From Rubrobacteraceae bacterium (lineage in GTDB: Bacteria > Actinomycetota > Rubrobacteria > Rubrobacterales > Rubrobacteraceae), in the NCBI GenBank assembly GCA_030448125.1, contig JAUJNO010000005.1:1-64000 (forward strand): a stretch of 64,000 bases of DNA, written 5' to 3'. The first letter of the stretch is position 1, and every line of letters starts with the position of its first letter. The notes beneath the pieces were generated by a model that saw only the letters and a program-made list of their open reading frames with translations, ran no database searches and was not told the origin of the DNA. Below are positions 61,895-64,000 of the stretch, in pieces. A program made the translations under genes and the position numbers.

Positions 61895-62396
61895 CCCCGG
61901 CGACGAACGGCAGGATCAGGGCGAGCACGCTCGAGAGCGTGAGCACGGTGTTGAGCCCCTGCGGGACGATGTTCGGGACGCCGGGGATCACCACCCCGCT
62001 CAGGTCGTCCGCGAGGCCGTACCCGACCGCGGCCCCCACGATAGCCAGGAATATCGAGACGATGAGGGCGACCAGCGCCACCAGGAGACCATGCTTGGCG
62101 CCGGAGCGGCTCGCCATGCGCCCCGCAGCGTAGCCCCCGACGAGAAAGGCCACGAAGAGAGCCGCCAGCACCCCCACGGCGAACACCGTCCCGGCCGATT
62201 CAGCCGTGCCCCCGGTCCCCACAATACCGCCGACGATGCCGCTGACTATGCTGATGAGGATGACGCTGGCCCCGACGGCCGCGAGCCACCCGATGAGGAC
62301 GCTACCCCAACTCGTCCCCAGGTCTTCGATCCCCCCGTAGCCCGGCCCCTGGCCCGGCTCGTACGCCCCACGTCCCGCCCTCGGTCCCTCGGCCAT
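61821..62396 (-). CDS. Four-helix membrane protein of unknown function
   Basis: 191 residues, ATG 62396. N-terminal 30 residues are Gly/Pro/Tyr-rich (GAYEPGQGPGYGG). Then come four hydrophobic helices: VLIGWLAAVGASVILISIVS, VFAVGVLAALFVAFLVGGYA, GLLVALVALIVSIFLAIVGA and LTLSSVLALILPFVAGAIGG. The GGYAAGRMASRSGAKHGLL motif after helix 2 is typical of a widespread actinobacterial family of small membrane proteins (YrzE/TIGR04086-like). Function unknown. Confidence 0.75.
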   Translation of the reverse strand: MAEGPRAGRGAYEPGQGPGYGGIEDLGTSWGSVLIGWLAAVGASVILISIVSGIVGGIVGTGGTAESAGTVFAVGVLAALFVAFLVGGYAAGRMASRSGAKHGLLVALVALIVSIFLAIVGAAVGYGLADDLSGVVIPGVPNIVPQGLNTVLTLSSVLALILPFVAGAIGGSQGARTGSRRAGGGYYPPER

Positions 62397-62574
62397 GCCC
62401 TTCGCCTCCCTCGTCCGCCGGTCGGCACTCCTCTTACCGTAAGCCGCTCACGTGCAAACCGCCGACCGCCGTAGAGGATGGTTTTCGGCGCCGGGTTCAG
62501 AAGATGGGCTATCATGACGGCGGGACAGGCTAGCGGCGGTTCTATGGCAGGACCAGCGAGGAGGAGAACAAGGC

Positions 62575-63318
62575 GTGCGCATCGCGCTCTTCATAACGTG
62601 CTTCAACGACACACTCTTCCCCGAGACCGGCCGGGCCACCGTCGAGGTCCTCGAACGCCTCGGGGTAGAGGTGGACTTCCCGCTGGAACAGACCTGCTGC
62701 GGCCAGATGCACTTCAACACCGGCTACCAGCGCGAGGCGATACCGCTCGTCCGGCGCTTCGTCGAGGTCTTTAAAAACTACGAGGCGGTGGTGGCGCCCT
62801 CGGGCTCCTGCGTCGGCATGGTCCGCGAGCTCTACCCCATGGCCGCCGACCTCGCGAACGACAAACGCCTCGCCGCTGACGTCGAGGAGCTCTCCCCCAG
62901 GGTCTTCGAGCTCTCGGAGTTCCTGGTCAAGAAGCTCGGCGTAACGGACGTCGGCGCCTACTACCCGCACCGCGTCACCTACCACCCGACCTGCCACTCC
63001 TTGAGGATGCTAAAAGTCGGCGACGCGCCCCTGAAGCTGCTCGAGGCCGTGCGGGGCATAGACTTTGTCGAGCTGCCAGAGGCCAGAGAGTGCTGCGGCT
63101 TCGGGGGGACCTTCGCGGTCAAGAACGCCGACACCTCCATCGCGATGCTCGGCGATAAGCTCCGGCACGTCCTCGAGACCGAGGCGGAGGTCTGCGCCGC
63201 CGGAGACAACTCGTGCCTGATGCACATCGGCGGCGGCCTCAAACGCCAGCGGGCCGGGGTAAGGACCGTTCATCTGGCGGAGATACTAGCCACCACTGAG
63301 GAGAAGATAAAGCCGTGA
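62575..63318 (+). CDS. lutA: L-lactate utilisation protein LutA (CCG-domain oxidoreductase subunit)
   Basis: 247 residues from GTG 62575 (GGAGGAGAACAAGGC upstream). Two CCG cysteine-rich repeats: LEQTCCGQMHFNTGYQREA with PSGSCVGMVRELYP, and YHPTCHSLRMLKVGD with ARECCGFGGTFAVKN and GDNSCLMHIGGGLKRQ. This is LutA/YkgE. With LutB and LutC it oxidises L-lactate to pyruvate. Its stop overlaps the lutB start (GTGA), so the two are coupled. Confidence 0.95.
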   Translation: MRIALFITCFNDTLFPETGRATVEVLERLGVEVDFPLEQTCCGQMHFNTGYQREAIPLVRRFVEVFKNYEAVVAPSGSCVGMVRELYPMAADLANDKRLAADVEELSPRVFELSEFLVKKLGVTDVGAYYPHRVTYHPTCHSLRMLKVGDAPLKLLEAVRGIDFVELPEARECCGFGGTFAVKNADTSIAMLGDKLRHVLETEAEVCAAGDNSCLMHIGGGLKRQRAGVRTVHLAEILATTEEKIKP

Positions 63319-64000
63319 CTATCGAAGCCCCAGACGCCTTCTCCGGCGGCAAGACACCGCACTTCGAGGAGAGCGCCCGCGAGAGCCTCGCCGACTCGCA
63401 GCTACGGCGCAACCTCGGCAAGGCCACCCAGACAATACGGAACAAGCGGGCCGTGGCCGTCGAGGAGATGCCCGACTGGGAGCAGCTCAGGGAGGCCGGC
63501 CGGGCCCTGAAGTCGCGTACGTTGCGCCACCTCGACGAGTACCTCTTGCAGCTCGAAGAGTCCGTGAAGCAAGCTGGGGGTCAGGTGCATTGGGCGCGGG
63601 ACGGCGAGGAGGCGAACCGCATCATCGCGGGGATCGCGAAGAGCCACGACGCCGGAGAAGTAGTCAAGGTCAAGTCCATAGCCACCGACGAAACCAAGCT
63701 CAACGAGTATCTAAAGCGCGAAGGCATCGAGGCGTTCGAGACGGACCTCGCGGAGCTCATCATCCAGCTCGCCGGGGAGACCTCTTCGCACATTCTGGTA
63801 CCGGCTATACACAAGAACCGGTCCGAGATCCGGGAGCTCTTCATGCAAAAGCTCGGTGTCGAAGACCTCTCGGACGACCCGCCCGACCTGACCAACGCCG
63901 CCCGGCTATACCTGCGCGAGAAGTTCTTGAAAGCGAAGGTCGGTATCAGCGGGGCGAACTTCGCGGTCGCCGAGACGGGGACGGTGTGCGTCGTCGAGTC
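63315..64000 (+). CDS. lutB: L-lactate utilisation iron-sulfur protein LutB (3' end outside window)
   Basis: GTG 63315 overlaps the lutA stop. The visible 228 residues follow LutB: RRNLGKATQTIRNKRAVAVE, LDEYLLQLEESVKQAGGQVH, VVKVKSIATDETKLNEYLKR, ETDLAELIIQLAGETSSHIL, VPAIHKNRSEIRELF and KAKVGISGANFAVAETGTVC. The ferredoxin-like Cys motifs come later and are cut off. It is the Fe-S subunit of the Lut lactate dehydrogenase. Confidence 0.94.
   Translation, partial: MTIEAPDAFSGGKTPHFEESARESLADSQLRRNLGKATQTIRNKRAVAVEEMPDWEQLREAGRALKSRTLRHLDEYLLQLEESVKQAGGQVHWARDGEEANRIIAGIAKSHDAGEVVKVKSIATDETKLNEYLKREGIEAFETDLAELIIQLAGETSSHILVPAIHKNRSEIRELFMQKLGVEDLSDDPPDLTNAARLYLREKFLKAKVGISGANFAVAETGTVCVVE

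Noticed and set aside
1..64000. tRNA/rRNA genes, CRISPR arrays, IS elements, prophage, att sites
   Set aside because: I looked for cloverleaf-like ends, regularly spaced repeats, transposase motifs and integrases and saw none; a covariance-model search would be needed to exclude small RNAs.

Overview
The window is high-GC DNA from what looks like a Rubrobacter-like actinobacterium. This is inferred from a GT81 glucosyl/mannosyl-3-phosphoglycerate synthase next to a GH63 glucosylglycerate/mannosylglycerate hydrolase, a folate-dependent TrmFO, strong GGAGG ribosome binding sites, and the general gene content. I see no rRNA, tRNA, CRISPR array, insertion sequence or phage module.

Layout. 0-5.5 kb: a GspE/PilB ATPase cut by the window edge, the compatible-solute pair, a phasin-like protein, and a three-gene nitrile hydratase/thiocyanate hydrolase-like operon. 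5.5-10.4 kb: a wrecked EAL-domain pseudogene, a frameshifted EF-G-like GTPase and an Asp23 protein. 10.4-19 kb: a pyruvate dehydrogenase-type E1alpha-E1beta-E2 operon, RdgB, a PLP aminotransferase, a Ddl-like ligase and TrmFO. 18.4-20.6 kb: a decayed tandem duplication of the trmFO 5' end plus a CoA-binding protein. 20.8-24.4 kb: frameshifted DUF389, CitE-like and GlcF genes.

24-47 kb is the core: a glycolate/glyoxylate catabolic island. On the minus strand are an IclR-type regulator, hyi, a tartronate-semialdehyde reductase, glcD, glcE, glcF and a CitE-like lyase. On the plus strand are gcl, half of a TenA gene, an SSS symporter, a cyclophilin-like protein, glycerate 2-kinase, an enolase remnant, pyruvate kinase, a large FAD/Fe-S 2-hydroxyacid dehydrogenase and two tandem LldP/GlcA permeases. 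Together they read as glycolate -> glyoxylate -> tartronate semialdehyde -> glycerate -> 2-phosphoglycerate -> (enolase) -> PEP -> pyruvate. Three near-identical 15-bp inverted repeats sit 7-8 bp upstream of the -35 boxes of hyi, gcl and the first permease. They define a likely IclR regulon.

47-64 kb: an HPP membrane protein, a molybdopterin oxidoreductase that has lost all four N-terminal Fe-S cysteines, an AI-2E permease, small stress or regulatory genes, a six-PAS histidine kinase with its LuxR-type response regulator, a Crp/Fnr regulator, a second phasin-like protein, and lutA-lutB running off the end.

Many otherwise well-conserved genes carry single-base indels, several in C4/G4 runs and densest at 14-24 kb. 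This points to draft-quality sequence at least as much as to gene decay.
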